Part shown: piece after piece, positions 9,284-18,062 of the stretch | Position numbering within the stretch: the stretch's first letter is position 1 | Layout of the letters: each line of letters opens with the position of its first letter | NCBI RefSeq assembly: GCF_900324475.1 | Contig: NZ_LT992502.1 | Span: forward strand, 2,170,001-2,234,000 | Reading direction: 5' to 3' | Origin: Enterobacter bugandensis | GTDB taxonomy: Bacteria; Pseudomonadota; Gammaproteobacteria; Enterobacterales; Enterobacteriaceae | DNA length: 64,000 bases | Notes under the pieces: generated by a model | The model's database searches: none | What the model was told of the DNA's origin: nothing | The model's input: the letters and a program-made list of their open reading frames with translations, nothing else | Translations under genes and position numbers: made by a program

Positions 9284-10463
9284 GGGTAAGGCCGTCTTTT
9301 TTCGCCATATCCATCAGTAGCGCGATGCCAATATAGTTGCTCCAGTTAAAGATATTTTGCAGCACCACCACCGCATTGCCTTTCTTTTTGTCATAGCCGA
9401 TGAAGCTGGAGTAGCCGCCGATATAGCCGACCTGATAAGTGATTTTTTCCAGACCGATAAAGTCGGTGGTCCAGGCAATGCCCTGCACCCCGTCGGGGCG
9501 TTGAATATCGGTATTTCTGACTTCGTCAAAGACGCTGTCCAGCAAGGAATTGTGGGTCGTAGAGACGTGATAGCGAGCATAGGCCGCCAGATCTTCGGCG
9601 TTACTGTACAGGCTTGCCGCCGCCACCATGTTGTTGGAAAAATGCCAGTCTGGCGTAAGCTGCCCGCGCGGGATGAATTTTGGCTGATCGCCCGCGTGGC
9701 CGAGCGCCCGCTGGGGGTATCCTTTGAGCTTCTGGGGCGTAAAGCTGCTGTTAACCATGTGCAGCGGACGGAAAATATAGCGCGAGGCTAAACTCTGAAT
9801 ATCTTCGCCGGTTTTGTGCTTCAGGATATAGCCAATCAGGGCGTAGCCGGTATTCGAGTATTGCGGCGTTTTATCTCTCGGCGCGCGCCAGTTCGCCAGA
9901 TAACGCAGCACGTTATCGCTGTCCAGTTCACCGTAGAAATTATCACCCGTGCCTAAGTAGCGGATGAATTTTCCGAGCATCGGAACGTCCATATTCTGGC
10001 GCGGAAGGCCGGAGGTGTGGGTTACCAGCTCCAGCAGGGTGATTTTTTGTGCATCCTTACTTAGCGGCGTTCCCGGCGGTAGCAATGTCGCCAGGCTGTC
10101 GTCCCAGTTCAGTTGCCCCTCACTCACCAGACAGGCCACCACTTCCGCCGTGATCCCTTTGCTGAGCGAGCCGAGCGCAAACAGGGTATCGGGCCTGACC
10201 GGGTAGCGGTTGACCGCATCGGTAACGCCCCAGGTGTAAAACTGAGGCGAGCCGTGATTATGGATTACCGCGACCGTCATTCCTGGAACAGACTTTTGCG
10301 CCATGTAGTGACGCACCACGCTGTCAACGTCGCCATCCAGCGATTCATGGGTGAGGAGTTCCTGGGTACCTTCCGGGGAGGACATTTGCGAGAGCGTGCC
10401 ACAACCGCTGAGGAATGGGATAGCAAGCAGAAGCCAGCGAATTTTTTTTGTGATGTTCTGCAT
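9192..10463 (-). CDS. Beta-lactamase-fold serine hydrolase lipoprotein
   Basis: 423 residues. The N-terminus is a lipoprotein signal with a hydrophobic run and lipobox LSGC, so Cys21 would be lipidated. The penicillin-binding/class C beta-lactamase family motifs are visible: S99-L-S-K102 as the nucleophile tetrad and Y202-S-N204 as the second motif, with GGYSS in the position of the third. This suggests a periplasmic D,D-peptidase or esterase such as the AmpH/PBP4*/EstB group; real beta-lactamase activity cannot be inferred. The final 30 or so residues are Pro/Ala/Ser/Gln-rich and read through the opposite strand of paaY, probably a late C-terminal extension after loss of an earlier stop. Confidence 0.85.
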   Translation of the reverse strand: MQNITKKIRWLLLAIPFLSGCGTLSQMSSPEGTQELLTHESLDGDVDSVVRHYMAQKSVPGMTVAVIHNHGSPQFYTWGVTDAVNRYPVRPDTLFALGSLSKGITAEVVACLVSEGQLNWDDSLATLLPPGTPLSKDAQKITLLELVTHTSGLPRQNMDVPMLGKFIRYLGTGDNFYGELDSDNVLRYLANWRAPRDKTPQYSNTGYALIGYILKHKTGEDIQSLASRYIFRPLHMVNSSFTPQKLKGYPQRALGHAGDQPKFIPRGQLTPDWHFSNNMVAAASLYSNAEDLAAYARYHVSTTHNSLLDSVFDEVRNTDIQRPDGVQGIAWTTDFIGLEKITYQVGYIGGYSSFIGYDKKKGNAVVVLQNIFNWSNYIGIALLMDMAKKDGLTPTSPTSALSSRQTPAVSGQAQPRAAAQPGA

Positions 10464-10599
10464 ACCTGATAGCGAGTGTGGTGGTCATTGGCGCGGCGGG
10501 AATGTATCACACTTAGCCTGTTTGAATGTAAACTTTCTGTACGGAGGCCGCCGCGTGGGTGGTCATAGCAGCTTTTCGGCCTGCTTTGAGGATTTCAGC

Positions 10600-11082
10600 A
10601 TGACACGCTTTCATCAGCTTACCGCCACCCGCCTGGATGGCAGTCTTATCTCAATGGCCGACTATGCGGGGAAGGTGGTTTTGGTCGTCAATACCGCCAG
10701 CCAGTGCGGCTTTACGCCCCAGTATGCGGGTCTCGAAGCGCTATACAAGAAATACGCCGAGCAAGGGTTAGTGGTGCTGGGCTTCCCCTGCAACCAGTTT
10801 GGTAAGCAGGAACCCGGCGACGCCGATGAAATCTCAAAGACCTGTTACATTAACTACGGCGTCAGTTTTCCCATGTTCGGGAAAGTTGAGGTCAATGGCG
10901 CCGCAGCACATCCGATTTTTCGTTATCTGAAAAGCGAATTGCCTGGCGTGCTGGGTGGGCGGATCAAGTGGAACTTTACTAAGTTTCTGATCGGACGCGA
11001 CGGTAAGCCGCTCAAGCGTTTTGCACCGATGACGACGCCAGAGAAAATGGAGGGGGCAATTGTTGCGGCACTGGGAAGATGA
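10600..11082 (+). CDS. Glutathione peroxidase family protein
   Basis: 160 residues from the ATG at 10600; the frame is open farther upstream but that part overlaps the neighbouring gene and does not resemble the family. Catalytic residues of thiol peroxidases of this fold are present: Cys36 in NTASQCGFTP, a glutamine in FGKQEPG, and Trp124-Asn125 in KWNFTKFL. A cysteine instead of selenocysteine and the FPCNQF segment fit bacterial enzymes related to BtuE. It would reduce lipid or hydrogen peroxides in the cytoplasm or periplasm using thioredoxin or glutathione. It is divergent from the lipoprotein gene. Confidence 0.9.
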   Translation: MTRFHQLTATRLDGSLISMADYAGKVVLVVNTASQCGFTPQYAGLEALYKKYAEQGLVVLGFPCNQFGKQEPGDADEISKTCYINYGVSFPMFGKVEVNGAAAHPIFRYLKSELPGVLGGRIKWNFTKFLIGRDGKPLKRFAPMTTPEKMEGAIVAALGR

Positions 11083-11135
11083 GTGTTTTTGTCGCCAGAG
11101 CCATCCATTTGCCGGGTATAGCCGAAATTCATTAT

Positions 11136-11159
11136 GTCCGCTCTGTGCCAGGAGCGGAC
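11136..11159. repeat. GTCCGCTC/GAGCGGAC hairpin after the peroxidase gene
   Basis: Eight perfectly paired bases (GTCCGCTC with GAGCGGAC) around an eight-base loop, between the two convergent genes that end at 11082 and 11200. There is no U-tract. Hairpins with similar GTCCGC...GCGGAC arms are common remnants in enterobacterial intergenic DNA. A partial relative (AGCGGACGTT) occurs near 12914. It may help terminate both genes. Confidence 0.5.
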
Positions 11160-11199
11160 GTTGGTACAGGTAGCCCAGTAGTCGCCGCGATGGATGGGG

Positions 11200-11991
11200 T
11201 TACTGGAGCAGCATCGCCAGTAGCACCAGGCACAGCAGTATTACATAGATTCGTGCGTGCCATATGTCAGGTAAAGCAGGTATAACCCGACGGCTAAAAA
11301 CTATTCCAGCCCAGCCCGTCAGTACCAACAGGCCTAAAATTTTCAGGCTGATAAAACCGAGAAATCCGCTTACCGGAATATTTTGCCAACCAATGACTGC
11401 ATACGTCACGGCACCACACAGCGCGACAGGCAGAGAAAGCGGGTTAGAAGCGCTAATACATTCACCCATCGCATAGCCGTGTCGCCGTAATAATGGCACT
11501 GTCATCACGCTGCCACCCACGCCCAGCAATGCGGCTATCATGCCGATGATCACTCCGCCGCCCGTTACCACAGAAAGTGACAAGCGACGCGGGGAACTGC
11601 AGCTAAAAAAACCTTTGCGCAACAAACAATCGCCAATGGTTACCAGCATATAAAGAATGAACAGTGCGCGAACAATATTCTCGCTGAAGACTCCCGCCAG
11701 ACAGGAACCCACGACAGCCCCGATGGCGATAAACCATAATAATGGGAACAATGTCTGCGCTGAAAGTTTGCCGGCGCGCCAGTTTCGATAGCTGACCCAG
11801 CCCGCGTTAAATATCATCACCGCCGTTGAGGTAGCAACCGCGATATGCATGGCGTTTCCTGCCAGCTCAGACTGCCGCAGCATCAGTTGATAAACAAATG
11901 GCACCACGACAAAACCGCCCCCAAAACCAAATAGCACCGTGGTGATACCGGTAGTAAAGCCTGCCAGTGCAATAATTGCGATATCGTTCAA
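11200..11991 (-). CDS. TSUP (TauE/SafE) family membrane permease
   Basis: 263 residues, about eight predicted membrane segments. The family signature is the repeated glycine-rich segment, seen here as GFGGGFVVVPF in the first half and LGVGGSVMTVPLL in the second. Members export or import small sulfur-containing or organic anions such as sulfite, sulfonates and sulfoacetate; the substrate here is unknown. It is divergent from the AraC-type regulator at 12101 with about 110 bases between, so the latter is a plausible controller. Confidence 0.87.
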   Translation of the reverse strand: MNDIAIIALAGFTTGITTVLFGFGGGFVVVPFVYQLMLRQSELAGNAMHIAVATSTAVMIFNAGWVSYRNWRAGKLSAQTLFPLLWFIAIGAVVGSCLAGVFSENIVRALFILYMLVTIGDCLLRKGFFSCSSPRRLSLSVVTGGGVIIGMIAALLGVGGSVMTVPLLRRHGYAMGECISASNPLSLPVALCGAVTYAVIGWQNIPVSGFLGFISLKILGLLVLTGWAGIVFSRRVIPALPDIWHARIYVILLCLVLLAMLLQ

Positions 11992-12100
11992 GAGATTATC
12001 CCCGACCAGAAAATGAGCGAGCAGCTTATACCGGTAGCATCCTGCTTCCCATTTGCGCAGCGCTCAATTACCTTTGTAAATCGTTCAGACGGAGACCGGT

Positions 12101-12895
12101 GTGCGCAACGTAAAAATTGAAGATGTCGATAAGCTCGATCGTGAAGTGGTGGCGTTAGGCAATGACTATGCGCAGGGATTTATACTGCCACAACACCAAC
12201 ATCGCCGCGCGCAGCTGCTGTATGGCGCAACGGGTCTCATGTACGTCTCAACCTGTAACGGAGAGTGGGTTGTTCCCCCACAACATGCAGTATGGATCCC
12301 ACCCGAAACCCCTCACGCTGTCCGGTTTGTAGGCGTGACCACGCGTAGCTTATATATTGAACCAACATGCGTGACGGGATCGATTAAGTATCGACACTGT
12401 AAGGTGATCAGCGTATCGCCATTGTTACGTCAGTTGTTGCTTGATGCCGTGGATTTGCCGCTGATGTATGACAGCGCACGCGACCGTGCGCTGGTAAATC
12501 TGCTGTTACTGGAACTGGCGGAAATGCCGGTTCGCGAATTCGATATTCCGCTGCCACAACATCCGGCACTGTTGGCTCTTTGTCAGGCGTTTTTACTCAA
12601 CCCCTCAATCCATGACCCTGCTGAGCGCTGGGCCAGTACGCTGTTTATGAGCGCCAGTACCTTTCGTCGACTTTTCTTACGGCAAACCGGCATGTCATTT
12701 TCTGCATGGCGACAGCGAGCCTGTGTCGTCAGTGCACTGACGTTGCTGATAACAGGTAAACCGGTGAATGAAGTGGCACTCACTCTCGGATACGACAATG
12801 CATCATCTTTCGCCACGATGTTCCGCCGTGTCACGGGACAGCCGCCTTCGTATTATAGGCTTGATTTCAAAAGCTTCACAGGGCACCGTTCATAA
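12101..12895 (+). CDS. AraC-family regulator with N-terminal cupin
   Basis: 264 residues from GTG at 12101 preceded by GGAG. The N-terminal cupin part contains HQHRRAQLLYG and PPQHAVWIPPETPHAV, typical of the NimR/YeaM-like group. The C-terminal 90 residues hold the double helix-turn-helix, ending in GYDNASSFATMFRRVTGQPPSYYR. Regulators of this subgroup usually control a divergent transporter, which here is the TSUP permease. The ligand is not evident. Confidence 0.9.
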   Translation: MRNVKIEDVDKLDREVVALGNDYAQGFILPQHQHRRAQLLYGATGLMYVSTCNGEWVVPPQHAVWIPPETPHAVRFVGVTTRSLYIEPTCVTGSIKYRHCKVISVSPLLRQLLLDAVDLPLMYDSARDRALVNLLLLELAEMPVREFDIPLPQHPALLALCQAFLLNPSIHDPAERWASTLFMSASTFRRLFLRQTGMSFSAWRQRACVVSALTLLITGKPVNEVALTLGYDNASSFATMFRRVTGQPPSYYRLDFKSFTGHRS

Positions 12896-12948
12896 CGTCA
12901 GTTATGTGACCACAGCGGACGTTCTGAGCTATGTTAGCGTTAATCAGG

Positions 12949-13569
12949 TTATCTTGTGCTGAGTGCAAGTTTAGCCGCAAAGCACAAAAACAATCCTCCT
13001 GTAGCTCTGTCCATTCCCCTGACAACACTGCTTTTCTTCAGTATGGCTGATGCAAAGTGCGTGGATAAAATGAGCGTGACTGACCACATTGTCCCTATTG
13101 CGACATGAATGCTGACAAGTATAAAAGTCCATACAAAAGGGGAATGCCCGGCAGGTATGAATTGAGGTAAAAAAGAGACATAGAAAATACCCATTTTAGG
13201 ATTGAGTACATTTCCCAGCATTCCTTTTATAAACCAGTTCCCCGCTGAAGGATTAACGCCATCGCCGTGATTGAAAGATGAACGTGGCCGCCTCAGCAGT
13301 TGTAAACCCAGCCAGCAAAGGTAAGTCGCACCACAAATTTTCAGCATGGTATAAGCGAGCTCTGACACCGCCAGCAGCGCTCCCAGTCCCAGCGCAACAA
13401 GTGCGCCCCAGATAAAACAGCCAGTATCAATTCCAAGAGCTGCCTGAAAAGCCTTCTTTCCACCTTCAGCACATGCCGTTCGTAGAATGAGTGCCGTATC
13501 CAGGCCCGGAGTGAGGGTGAGCAGTAGTGCAGCGAGAGAGAAGGCAAGGAGAGAATCAGTAACAGACAT
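12949..13569 (-). CDS. LysE/RhtB-family amino acid exporter
   Basis: 206 residues with six predicted membrane helices. The family signature is near the N-terminus (LTPGLDTALILRTA) and KMGIFYVSFLPQFIP lies in the middle, as in RhtB-type exporters of homoserine, threonine and related amino acids. It converges on the AraC gene and is read in the same direction as the XRE-cupin regulator 130 bases upstream. The nearby regulator, tRNA-editing-like protein and aldolase suggest a link to amino acid or amino-acid-analogue handling (inference). Confidence 0.88.
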   Translation of the reverse strand: MSVTDSLLAFSLAALLLTLTPGLDTALILRTACAEGGKKAFQAALGIDTGCFIWGALVALGLGALLAVSELAYTMLKICGATYLCWLGLQLLRRPRSSFNHGDGVNPSAGNWFIKGMLGNVLNPKMGIFYVSFLPQFIPAGHSPFVWTFILVSIHVAIGTMWSVTLILSTHFASAILKKSSVVRGMDRATGGLFLCFAAKLALSTR

Positions 13570-13696
13570 TTTCTTTATCCGAAAGAGTGGATGTTACCCC
13601 CTTACTTTGCGCCAATCAATTAGACAAAGGCAGTTATGTGAATAAATTGTAAATTGCTTTAATGAGACAAGCCCTGCTGGCATACCGGGCTACAAC

Positions 13697-14299
13697 TCAG
13701 GACGCTTTCTCATGCACTGTCATGATGAATACCAATGGGTTCTTCTCCCGGTTTTCATAGAAATGAGGAACGTCCGTTCTGGCAGTTGCCGAACAGCCAG
13801 TTTTTATCTGATACACGTGATCCTGTACGCCGAGTGTGAGCGTGCCCGACTGAACATAAAACAGTTCAAGCGTTCCTTCCGCGTGGCCGGGTGACGCAAA
13901 CTTTTCCCCGGGCTGCATTTCCCACATCCAGAGCTCGGTCATATCAGGGCCACCCGATCCTGCGAGCAATCTTGCTCTCCCGCCTGTTTCACCTTGCCAC
14001 AATTCTGGGATCTCATCTTCAGCAATGAGATGCACGGTCGGTTTGGCACTGACATCCACAAAATCAGCCACCGAAACCCCCATCGCGGCAGCCAGGCGAC
14101 ATAACAGGGCAATGCTGGGATTCGCCCGGCATCCCTCTATCTCAACCAACGCTCCCTTACTTACACCCGCCTGACGCGAGAGTTCATCCAGGGAGATTTT
14201 CTTTTGCTTACGATACAGTTTAATTCGCTGCGAAACGGCTTCATTCACGGAGCTGGCGATCGAATTTGCATCGGTCATTAAATTGACTTTTTTGGTCAT
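13697..14299 (-). CDS. XRE-type helix-turn-helix regulator with cupin domain
   Basis: 200 residues. The helix-turn-helix covers about residues 23-78 (RIKLYRKQKKISLDELSRQ, AGVSKGALVEIE), followed by a cupin sensor domain with GHAEGTLELFYVQSG. Architecture is that of the PuuR/SutR-like group of metabolite-sensing regulators. Two starts are possible, ATG at 14299 or 14278; both begin MT and neither has a recognisable ribosome binding site. Both start codons lie within copies of the GGTCATT repeat described at 14273-14329, so autoregulation at the start is likely. Confidence 0.87.
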   Translation of the reverse strand: MTKKVNLMTDANSIASSVNEAVSQRIKLYRKQKKISLDELSRQAGVSKGALVEIEGCRANPSIALLCRLAAAMGVSVADFVDVSAKPTVHLIAEDEIPELWQGETGGRARLLAGSGGPDMTELWMWEMQPGEKFASPGHAEGTLELFYVQSGTLTLGVQDHVYQIKTGCSATARTDVPHFYENREKNPLVFIMTVHEKAS

Positions 14300-14329
14300 T
14301 GGTCATTATCATGGAATAAATTGGTCATT
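14273..14329. promoter_or_regulatory. Four direct GGTCATT repeats between XRE and B3/B4 genes
   Basis: The heptamer GGTCATT occurs at 14273-14279, 14294-14300, 14301-14307 and 14323-14329. The start-to-start spacings are 21, 7 and 22 bases, so the outer copies are about two helical turns from the inner pair. The array spans the space between the divergent regulator and the B3/B4 gene. I infer an operator for the XRE-cupin regulator. Because the first two copies overlap the ATG codons of the regulator, part of the repetition could be chance; the copy at 14323 is outside any gene. Confidence 0.5.
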
Positions 14330-14342
14330 ACAGGATTATCAC

Positions 14343-15038
14343 GTGTTAACAGTATCTCCGTCAATTTCTCCTGAAATTTATCGTATTGCTCCCGGTTTTC
14401 GGGCGCTCAGTATCCGCGTAAAAGCTGCGCCAGTGCTTAATCCCGGCACTGGAGAAACGGCGCTGCGAGAAGCCTGTGAGGCGGTTCTGGCCGGTGAGCC
14501 TGCCTGGGCGGAATCTCATCTGGCGGCATGGGCCGACGTTTTTCAAAAATTTGGGGCTAAACCTAAACGCACCCCTTGCTCAGCGGATGCGTTACGCAAG
14601 CGCGTCTTACGTGACGGAACGATGCCAGCGCTCGATCCTGTCGTTGATCTTTATAATGCCGTCAGTCTCCGCTATGCCGTTCCGGTTGGTGGAGAGGATC
14701 TCTCTGCCTATCAGGGGGCGCCGCGTCTGACTGTGGCAAAAGGAACAGAACCTTTTGATACGGTCAAAGAGGGAGAGACCACCGTTGAGTATCCTTCACA
14801 AGGTGAGGTTATCTGGTGTGATGATATCGGCGTGACCTGCCGTCGCTGGAACTGGCGACAGGGGATCAGAACCCGCTTAGGCGTGGAAGCGCAGCAAATG
14901 TGGTTCATTCTGGAGAGTCTCCCGCAGATGCCGCTGGAGACGCTTCACGAAGCCGGAAAAATGCTGACCGACGGCCTGGAAAAAATGATGCCCGGTCTGT
15001 GGTTTGACGTTGCTCTCATCGAAGAACAACAGCAGTAA
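14343..15038 (+). CDS. B3/B4 (tRNA-editing-like) domain protein
   Basis: 231 residues from GTG at 14343, preceded by AGGA; the frame also extends upstream to 14283 through the repeat region, which is unlikely to be coding. The fold is the B3/B4 domain of the phenylalanyl-tRNA synthetase beta subunit, seen here as a free-standing protein with the segments LDPVVDLYNAVSLRYAVPVGG and EVIWCDDIGVTCRRWNWRQG. In the synthetase this domain hydrolyses mischarged tyrosyl-tRNA. Free-standing versions are poorly studied. Its stop is 21 bases before the aldolase gene, so the two form an operon. Confidence 0.83.
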   Translation: MLTVSPSISPEIYRIAPGFRALSIRVKAAPVLNPGTGETALREACEAVLAGEPAWAESHLAAWADVFQKFGAKPKRTPCSADALRKRVLRDGTMPALDPVVDLYNAVSLRYAVPVGGEDLSAYQGAPRLTVAKGTEPFDTVKEGETTVEYPSQGEVIWCDDIGVTCRRWNWRQGIRTRLGVEAQQMWFILESLPQMPLETLHEAGKMLTDGLEKMMPGLWFDVALIEEQQQ

Positions 15039-15059
15039 TATCCTTCAGGAGAAACATGT

Positions 15060-15953
15060 ATGTTTACCGGCTTGTCGGCATTTCCATTAACCCCAGTCAC
15101 CGCCAGCGGCGTGGATGAAAAGGGTTTCAGCCATATCCTTTCCCGTCTTACAGACGCTCGGGTTGATTCTATGGGCATCCTGGGGTCAACCGGAAGCTAC
15201 GCCTATCTGACCCGGGAGCAGCGCAAGCGCGTAGCAACGCTGGCCAAACAGCATGCAGGCAACATCCCCATGATGGTGTGTGTGGGAGCGGTCAGTACCG
15301 ATGCCATTCTGCATCTGGCAGATGATGCACAGGCCGCTGGTGCAAATGCGCTGTTACTCCCGGCGGTCAGCTACCAGCCACTCCGTGACGAAGAAGTCTT
15401 CTCACTCTTTGAGACCGTTACCCGGCACGTGTCTGTACCGGTGTGTATCTATGATAATCCGGGCACGACGCATTTTACCTTTACGGATGAACTCCACGGT
15501 CGTCTCTCATCACTTGAGGGGGTTCGCTCGGTCAAGATCCCTGGCGTCCCGAATAGCCCCGCTGCAGCGACTGAGCGGGTAAAGGCGTTACGTCAACATC
15601 TGCATCCTGGCGTAACAATCGGTATCAGTGGCGACGCTTATGCGGGACTGGGATTAAACGCCGGTTGTGAAGTGTGGTATTCCGTGTGTGGCGGTCTGTT
15701 CCCTGAGATGGCGAAACAAATCACTGAAGCTGCGGCGGCAAACGATCGTCAACGCGTTACAGCCCTGACAACCCGCCTTGAGCCATTGTGGTCGCTGTTC
15801 CGTAAACATGGCGGAAGTATTCGCGTTATTGCTGCTGCGGCTGGCGTGCTTGGTCTTACCGACATGGATTGCCTGCCTCGACCTCTGCAACCATTGTCGG
15901 CTGGCGACATCGCGGATATTTCCCATGTAATAAGCATGCTGGAACTGAAGTGA
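15060..15953 (+). CDS. DapA/NanA-family class I aldolase
   Basis: 297 residues. The Schiff-base lysine is Lys159 in VRSVKIPG and the partner tyrosine is Tyr131 in VCIYDNPG, at the positions known for the dihydrodipicolinate synthase family. The substrate-loop motif reads GSTGSYAYL instead of the GTTGE of true DapA, so the physiological substrate is probably not pyruvate plus aspartate semialdehyde. It lies downstream of the B3/B4 protein in the same operon. I would call it a dihydrodipicolinate synthase family protein of unknown substrate. Confidence 0.88.
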   Translation: MFTGLSAFPLTPVTASGVDEKGFSHILSRLTDARVDSMGILGSTGSYAYLTREQRKRVATLAKQHAGNIPMMVCVGAVSTDAILHLADDAQAAGANALLLPAVSYQPLRDEEVFSLFETVTRHVSVPVCIYDNPGTTHFTFTDELHGRLSSLEGVRSVKIPGVPNSPAAATERVKALRQHLHPGVTIGISGDAYAGLGLNAGCEVWYSVCGGLFPEMAKQITEAAAANDRQRVTALTTRLEPLWSLFRKHGGSIRVIAAAAGVLGLTDMDCLPRPLQPLSAGDIADISHVISMLELK

Positions 15954-15998
15954 TCTCCGCAGGACTGGGTGTCTACCGGTCCTTACCGAAAAATTTTA

Positions 15999-16445
15999 TT
16001 ATTGAAGTGACTCTTCTTCGCCTGATACCTTATCTGCATCAGGAGAATAATGCTGGCAAACGCACGCCAGTTTATGTCCGTCAGGATCGCGCAGATAGGC
16101 AACATAAAAGTCGGGGCCGTAGGCGGTTCGTATACCGGGTACGCCTTCATTTTTCCCACCCGCACGGAGGCCCGCTGCATGGAAGCGTCTGACAATGTCC
16201 GCGTTATCTGCTCTGAAAGCGAACATTGTCCCGTTTCCCGCCGTCGCGGGTTGCTGGTCAAAAGGAGGACAAATGCAGAAGCTAAATTCGTCATCCGGAT
16301 GATTTTCGTTTCCCCACATTGCCCAGCTATCAGTCCAGGCGGGCAGACGTGTATAGCCCAGCACGTTAAAAATAGCGTCATAAAAGTTCACGGCGCGCTG
16401 AAAGTCATTTGTCCCAATCGTGATATAAGCCAGCACTTTAAACAT
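15999..16445 (-). CDS. VOC-family (glyoxalase-fold) protein
   Basis: 148 residues. The N-terminal beta-alpha unit AYITIGTNDFQRAVNFYDAIF and the C-terminal FYVAYLRDPDGHKLACVCQ carry the histidine and acid residues expected of the vicinal-oxygen-chelate fold. Such proteins are lyases, dioxygenases or drug-binding proteins and the role cannot be told from sequence. It is divergent from the LysR-type gene at 16623, a likely regulator. Confidence 0.85.
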   Translation of the reverse strand: MFKVLAYITIGTNDFQRAVNFYDAIFNVLGYTRLPAWTDSWAMWGNENHPDDEFSFCICPPFDQQPATAGNGTMFAFRADNADIVRRFHAAGLRAGGKNEGVPGIRTAYGPDFYVAYLRDPDGHKLACVCQHYSPDADKVSGEEESLQ

Positions 16446-16622
16446 CCTCTTTTCCGTCAGTCTGAACAGAGATTATCTCAAAGTAGCTATCCTCATCACC
16501 ACCCAGGCCAGGATCATCGGCATGCCTCAGCAGGAAGCCTCGGCGATAAAAAATGTTGGCTGACGTCATCATGTGCCGATAATACAAAAACTGTATGATT
16601 ACACCTTCCAAAAAGGGAATGT

Positions 16623-17549
16623 ATGTCTTTACCGCCACTGTATGCGCTGCGCGCGTTCGAAGTTGCCGCACGGCTGAACTCGTTCAGCAAAGCGGCTGAA
16701 GTCCTGAATATCACGCCGGGGGCGGTCAGCAGGCATGTCCGCACGCTTGAGATGTGGTTCGACTGCGAGCTGTTTAAACGGCAGGGACCGAGAGTGGAGG
16801 TCAGCGACGCCGGGCGTATTCTGGCCGGGCAGCTTAGCGAAAGTTTCTCGAATATTGAGTGGGCCTGTCGCGCATTCAAAAGTGAAAACCATCTTCTGCG
16901 CCTCAAGGCCCCCAGCACACTGACGATGCGATGGCTTCTCAATGTGCTTAAATCCTTTCGGGAGAATCATGCGAAGCCGAAAATCGAAATCGCCAGCGTC
17001 TGGATGGACTTCGACACGGTTGACTTCAGCCGCGAGCCCTACGATTGTGCGATCCTCCTCGGTAACGGCTATTTCGGCGAGTCAACGGAGAGCAGGCTAC
17101 TGTTCAGTGAATGGCTTATTCCGGTTTGTACGCCGTCTTTGCTGGAGCCTGCCCGGTATCAGCTTCCTGAGTGCGATCTTATTCATCCGTCACCGGACCG
17201 ACGGGACTGGAAGCGCTGGCTGAAAAGGACGGGCTTATTCCCCGGCCTCGACATGAGCGGCGGGATCGTGTTCGACACCCTGGAGCAGGGAAGCCTTGCG
17301 GCCATGCACGGACACGGCGTGGCGATGGCCGATCTCCGGCTCACGCTCGACGCGCTGAAAAGCGGCCTGCTCGCGCTGCCCTTCCGGGAGGCGATAGCAA
17401 CAGGGGACGGTTACTATCTTGTCTGGCCGAAAAATTCGCTCAGAGGACAGAGTATTGAACGGTTGCTGGCCTGGCTTAACCTCAATTCGCCGGTCGTTCC
17501 TTCGCTGGATATCGTCTGTCTTGAGTATAATGAAAAGCGGCTGTCTTAA
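16623..17549 (+). CDS. LysR-family regulator (GcvA/AmpR-like)
   Basis: 308 residues. The N-terminal winged helix reads LYALRAFEVAARLNSFSKAAEVL, ITPGAVSRHVRTLE, which is the form typical of the GcvA/AmpR branch. The effector domain occupies the remaining 210 residues. Divergence from the VOC gene with about 180 bases between suggests it controls that gene. The gene ends at a symmetrical hairpin shared with the convergent gene. Confidence 0.9.
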   Translation: MSLPPLYALRAFEVAARLNSFSKAAEVLNITPGAVSRHVRTLEMWFDCELFKRQGPRVEVSDAGRILAGQLSESFSNIEWACRAFKSENHLLRLKAPSTLTMRWLLNVLKSFRENHAKPKIEIASVWMDFDTVDFSREPYDCAILLGNGYFGESTESRLLFSEWLIPVCTPSLLEPARYQLPECDLIHPSPDRRDWKRWLKRTGLFPGLDMSGGIVFDTLEQGSLAAMHGHGVAMADLRLTLDALKSGLLALPFREAIATGDGYYLVWPKNSLRGQSIERLLAWLNLNSPVVPSLDIVCLEYNEKRLS

Positions 17550-17552
17550 ATC

Positions 17553-17584
17553 AAACAGGATATTCCTTACGGACTATCCTGTTT
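17553..17584. terminator. Bidirectional hairpin terminator
   Basis: A perfect ten-base-pair stem (AAACAGGATA with TATCCTGTTT) around a twelve-base loop, between two genes that converge at 17549 and 17592. The outer bases give TTT on either strand, so it can act in both directions, although the U-tracts are short. Confidence 0.75.
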
Positions 17585-17591
17585 AATAAGT

Positions 17592-18062
17592 TTACGCGTA
17601 GGGTATATTCGCCATCTTTTTATATCTTTCCGGCAGTGCGCTATTCAGGTTAAGTAATTTATCCAGAATATAAAGCGCTGGCGTCCCCTTTGCGCGCTCT
17701 TCGTCGATCAGCGAAGAACGTAGCACATTGGCAGCCGAGGTCATTTTACGAAAATACTCTTCTGATTCCGGCGTCTGTACTTCACCGGACTCGGCGTAAC
17801 GCACCCGTGGCCAGTCCGCGAAGTCAGGCTGGGGGAAGAGTCCGACGTCTTTTGTAATATGTGCTGAGAGTAGCTCCTCGGCATTGCCAGGAGCGTTCTG
17901 GGCAAATGAGAGCAGGTGCAGTCGATGTATAAATGGCGAAAGCGCTTCTGAACGATGACTTTCTGAGGAAAGTAAGGTGATTAGCGCAGGTATTTTTTCA
18001 TCAGCGGTGCTTTTTTCTGGTGAGAGGGTTTTCAATAAATGGAATAAAACATCGAGTGTCAT
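17592..18062 (-). CDS. Hypothetical protein, 156 residues
   Basis: Not recognised. The start at 18062 is preferred to the one 21 bases upstream because GGAGCACCT precedes it at good spacing. The product is predicted soluble and mostly helical, with no signal peptide or membrane segment, few cysteines and no obvious metal motif. It begins MTLDVLFHLLKTLSP and ends in ALPERYKKMANIPYA. It shares a terminator with the LysR gene and stands alone, with about 290 bases of non-coding DNA upstream. Confidence 0.7.
   Translation of the reverse strand: MTLDVLFHLLKTLSPEKSTADEKIPALITLLSSESHRSEALSPFIHRLHLLSFAQNAPGNAEELLSAHITKDVGLFPQPDFADWPRVRYAESGEVQTPESEEYFRKMTSAANVLRSSLIDEERAKGTPALYILDKLLNLNSALPERYKKMANIPYA

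Noticed and set aside
9192..10463. A true AmpC beta-lactamase gene
   Set aside because: It is a lipoprotein with SLSK and YSN motifs but lacks the typical KTG third motif and the AmpC length and sequence; assigned only to the wider serine hydrolase family.
11079..11285. 68-codon plus-strand frame after the glutathione peroxidase gene
   Set aside because: It runs across the hairpin at 11136-11159 and into the antisense of the TSUP gene; no family resemblance.
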